From: Methylomusa anaerophila
GTDB lineage: Bacteria; Bacillota; Negativicutes; Sporomusales; Sporomusaceae
Reading direction: 5' to 3'
Length of the DNA stretch: 64,000 nt
NCBI RefSeq assembly: GCF_003966895.1
Contig: NZ_AP018449.1
Coordinates: 2,559,501-2,623,500, forward strand
Shown: piece after piece, positions 61,650 through 64,000 of the stretch
Layout: each line of letters begins with the position of its first letter
How positions within the stretch are numbered: position 1 is the first letter of the stretch
The notes under the pieces: generated by a model
Told to the model about the DNA's origin: nothing
Databases searched by the model: none
What the model saw: the letters and a program-made list of their open reading frames with translations, nothing else
Translations under genes and position numbers: made by a program

Positions 61650-62342
61650 ATGAGCAAACGCTGGATAATTGCCATTTTGCTGGTTCTTTTCCTGGCAGTG
61701 ATAGCGGAAGTGATGCTGTCTAAAATTGTGTCTGATGCTGTTGCCCAGGGAATGACCGGTTTAACCGGCAGCCGCCAGGTGGCTGCCCATGTAGAAAAAA
61801 GTCCGGCTTTTTTGATGCTGGGCGGCCGGTTTGACCGGGTCGACATTGATGCTCAGGATGTAAAACTTGACAAGATCGCTTTGGCCGATATGCATGTCCT
61901 AATGACTGACGTTCAATTGGATATGGAGGCGTTAATCACCCGGCGGGCGCTTGTCATACAAGGGGTAAGGGATATCGACCTTACCACTGTGGTCACTCAG
62001 GACGAACTGGCGAAATATCTCAATAGCTCCGTCAAAGGAGTGAAAAATGCCAACGTGGCAGTTTCCCCCGGAAAAGTAGAGGTAAACAGCCAATTGACCC
62101 TTGGCGGGATCGCCCGGGTGGACGTGAAACTGGAAGGCAGGATTACAGGCGAGCAAGATAAAATTAAGTTTGTTGCCGAGCGCTTTTGGCTTAACAACTC
62201 TCCGGTGGGAAATATTGGCGGCGCATTGCTGACGGAAGTACCGTTAGTTGATTTGAGTAAATTGCCCTTTAAAGTAACGGTCCGCGATATTGTTACCGAG
62301 GAAGGTAAAGTGGTAATTCATACTGATAACCGGTCTCGCTAA
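61650..62342 (+). CDS. DUF2993 (LmeA-like) secreted lipid-binding family protein
   Basis: The 230-residue protein has an N-terminal membrane anchor or signal (IIAILLVLFLAVIAEVMLSK). A beta-rich repeat region of the DUF2993 type follows (GGRFDRVDIDAQDVKLDKIA, LADMHVLMTDVQLDMEAL). The family is related to tubular lipid-binding envelope proteins. A two-membrane host would fit a role in lipid transfer, but that is inference. A terminator follows. Confidence 0.8.
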   Translation: MSKRWIIAILLVLFLAVIAEVMLSKIVSDAVAQGMTGLTGSRQVAAHVEKSPAFLMLGGRFDRVDIDAQDVKLDKIALADMHVLMTDVQLDMEALITRRALVIQGVRDIDLTTVVTQDELAKYLNSSVKGVKNANVAVSPGKVEVNSQLTLGGIARVDVKLEGRITGEQDKIKFVAERFWLNNSPVGNIGGALLTEVPLVDLSKLPFKVTVRDIVTEEGKVVIHTDNRSR

Positions 62343-62343
62343 A

Positions 62344-62364
62344 GCCCGTACGGGCCATTTTTTT
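62344..62364 (+). terminator. terminator after the DUF2993 gene
   Basis: GCCCGTACGGGC is followed by CATTTTTTTT. Confidence 0.75.
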
Positions 62365-62575
62365 TGCCAGTGACTGCTCTAATTTTTCATAGTTTTGAAA
62401 ACGGTTCAAATTTTTCTTAAGCTGGCAGGAGATTGTAATTATGCAGCAGAATATGGTTAAAGTTGCTATGAGATGCTAAGCCGTATAAATCTGGATAAAA
62501 TGGCGAAAATATCATATTAACCGTCTTATACTTATTCCCGGAATACTGAATAAAAGCGTAAGGTGGAGGAATTTT

Positions 62576-64000
62576 GTGACAAGTCTTACATATAACCGGA
62601 TTTTAATAGGAATTATTATAATCGGCCTGTTGGCGGCGCTCACAATAAACTGGCAGCGCCACCTGGTTGAAGAGAAAAATACTACTATTGAGATGGTAAT
62701 GGATTATGAAGATCTGGTTGAATTGGCACAGATTGAAGGTATTCCGCCGGCTAAAGCTTTTAAAGACTTTAAAGAGGCGGGTGTTACTTCCCTTGCTGTC
62801 TATGAGTCTACGCTGGAGAAACTTGACAAAAGAGGCAAAGCAGCTGTATTTTCCGGCGCGAACATTTTGGATCAAAGCCGTACCGGCGGTCTGACCGATC
62901 CGTTTTGGCGGGATATGGTTGCGGCGGGAAGAATTGCGCCCGAAGATGTTTATATAACTGCTCAGGATAAAGAAGTGTTTGCTGAAGTCCGGGAAGATCT
63001 GAACCGGCGCTTGGGTCCCGGCAGGGTAGTTATACTGAATGAAGGAGAACGATTGATTCTTGCCGCCAAGGCCAATTACGAAAAAGTTATAAAATGGAAT
63101 TTGGGTTTGCCTAAATCTGAACTTAGAGAAGTGGTCAATCAAGGGTATTATCTGGTGCCTCGTCCCACGAATTACACCAAAGTCACCCCCGGCGATGTCA
63201 ATTCGGTGTTTGAACGCCTGCAAGCCGTTGACAGCAGCAAAGTGTCGGCAGTGATGTTTACCGGTGATGAAGTGCTGGGCTATCCTGACCTTTTACCCCT
63301 TACAGTTCAAAATTTTAAGGACCGCGGGTTGACTCTGGCGATGATTGAGCATCCTCTCCAACTGAGATTTGTAAAGCAGGAGGGGCTGTTGGACCTGGCA
63401 ACGGCGATTCATTACAAGGCTGCCAGGGTGTACACCATTCCGAAGGATGAACAGCTGAAAATGAAAATATCGGAGGCAATCCTCCGGTGGGAAACGACCA
63501 CGAATCTGGAACGCAACATTCGTATCAACCTGCTGCACCGGTTCGAAAAAGCCGAACCGGGGATGAGTTTATATGAAACCAACCTCGCCTATATCTCAGG
63601 CGTGAAAAAAGCTCTTGCCGCCCAGGGCTTTGCCTTTGGGCGGGCGGGAACATTCGAGCCTTATTTTCCCCAGCCCTGGCTATTGGCGTTAGTAATGTTG
63701 GGGGCGACTGCCGCCGGCGTATTACTTTTATCTTTGATAGTTCCCCTGCCGCTCCGCTGGCAGGGCCTGCTTCTTATTGGCCTGGCTGCGGTATTGATAT
63801 TCCCGGTGCTGAAGGGCGGCGGTACACTTACCCGCCAAATGACTGCCTTGGCCAGTGCGCTGATTTTCCCGGTGTTAGGCATGACTTGGCAAATTGACCG
63901 CTGGCGCAAACAGGAAATAGCCGGTGAACTGACGGGGCGGAAGGGTATAGGATCACTTATAACCAACGGGATGGGCGCTCTAATAGCCACGACGGCGATT
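62576..64000 (+). CDS. DUF5693 family membrane protein (3' end outside window)
   Basis: A GTG at 62576 follows AGGTGGAGG and the frame stays open for 475 codons to the window edge. The product starts with a membrane segment (ILIGIIIIGLLAALTINWQR). An extracytoplasmic region of about 340 residues follows (IEGIPPAKAFKDFKEAGVTS ... YYLVPRPTNYTKVTP ... FTGDEVLGYPDLLPLTVQNF). Further membrane segments begin at PWLLALVMLGATAAGVLLLS. This matches DUF5693 proteins of Firmicutes, of unknown but probably envelope-related function, often next to polysaccharide pyruvyltransferase genes. Confidence 0.85.
   Translation, partial: MTSLTYNRILIGIIIIGLLAALTINWQRHLVEEKNTTIEMVMDYEDLVELAQIEGIPPAKAFKDFKEAGVTSLAVYESTLEKLDKRGKAAVFSGANILDQSRTGGLTDPFWRDMVAAGRIAPEDVYITAQDKEVFAEVREDLNRRLGPGRVVILNEGERLILAAKANYEKVIKWNLGLPKSELREVVNQGYYLVPRPTNYTKVTPGDVNSVFERLQAVDSSKVSAVMFTGDEVLGYPDLLPLTVQNFKDRGLTLAMIEHPLQLRFVKQEGLLDLATAIHYKAARVYTIPKDEQLKMKISEAILRWETTTNLERNIRINLLHRFEKAEPGMSLYETNLAYISGVKKALAAQGFAFGRAGTFEPYFPQPWLLALVMLGATAAGVLLLSLIVPLPLRWQGLLLIGLAAVLIFPVLKGGGTLTRQMTALASALIFPVLGMTWQIDRWRKQEIAGELTGRKGIGSLITNGMGALIATTAI

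Noticed and set aside
62441..62479. 12-codon leader peptide (MQQNMVKVAMRC) before the DUF5693 gene
   Set aside because: It has a ribosome-like GGCAGGAG, but no attenuator structure or codon pattern supports a regulatory role.
1..64000. tRNA, rRNA or common riboswitch genes
   Set aside because: A read-through on both strands found no tRNA-like cloverleaf, rRNA block, T-box GGGTGGTACCGCG motif or cyclic-di-GMP riboswitch core.

Overview
The window reads like a chromosome segment of a motile, anaerobic Firmicute with a two-membrane envelope, most likely a member of the Negativicutes (Sporomusa/Pelosinus-like). This is inferred from the gene content: a Bacillus-type flagellar order (flgM-flgN-flgK-flgL-DUF6470-fliW-csrA-flagellin, then flaG-fliD-fliS-fliT), Gram-positive ribosome binding sites, frequent TTG/GTG starts, a Tat-exported cytochrome-b-linked [FeFe] hydrogenase, and RF2 with a programmed frameshift. 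No rRNA, tRNA, CRISPR array or intact insertion sequence was seen.

Layout. (1) 1-12.5 kb: a TPR protein with a triplicated C-terminal domain, then nucleotide-sugar supply genes (ugd, manC, manB, galU, a pgi-like isomerase) interspersed with toxin-antitoxin genes (yefM-yoeB, a lone ParD-like antitoxin, an MNT/HEPN pair). galU appears to start at AUU. (2) 12.6-23.6 kb: an orphan LuxR-type response regulator, a possible ComK-like gene, small repeat-built coiled-coil genes, an ABC-F ATPase, a sigma/DUF1659/DUF2922/YvrJ cassette behind a duplicated leader, recD2 and comFC. (3) 24-47.7 kb: an HD-GYP gene, then a flagellar filament locus that encloses a nonulosonic (legionaminic-type) acid pathway with an added B12-binding radical SAM gene and two Maf/DUF115 glycosyltransferases, each next to a small helical protein. 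(4) 47.7-51 kb: an accessory zone with a Uma2 protein, a structured non-coding stretch, a zinc-ribbon protein, a decayed defence patch (3' half of fic, C-terminus of an rloA-type ATPase, N-terminus of rloB), a RelE/Phd pair and transposon-like debris. (5) 51-64 kb: a glutamine-type ABC transporter, cold-shock protein, hpf, hydrogenase operon, secA, prfB, a DUF2993 protein and the 5' part of a DUF5693 membrane protein that runs off the window.

How it fits together. manC/manB/galU/ugd feed surface polysaccharide. The leg genes make a CMP-activated nonulosonate that the Maf enzymes should place on the short flagellin. FliW and CsrA probably restrain flagellin translation through a hairpin and ribosome-site pair in the flagellin leader. 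The hydrogenase (HydA, a Tat-signal small subunit, cytochrome b) should oxidise or produce hydrogen outside the cytoplasmic membrane. Several dispersed repeat families (a terminal-inverted-repeat element in three copies, a CAGAATTC-type element, and 21-bp heptad repeats inside coiled-coil genes) recur across the window.
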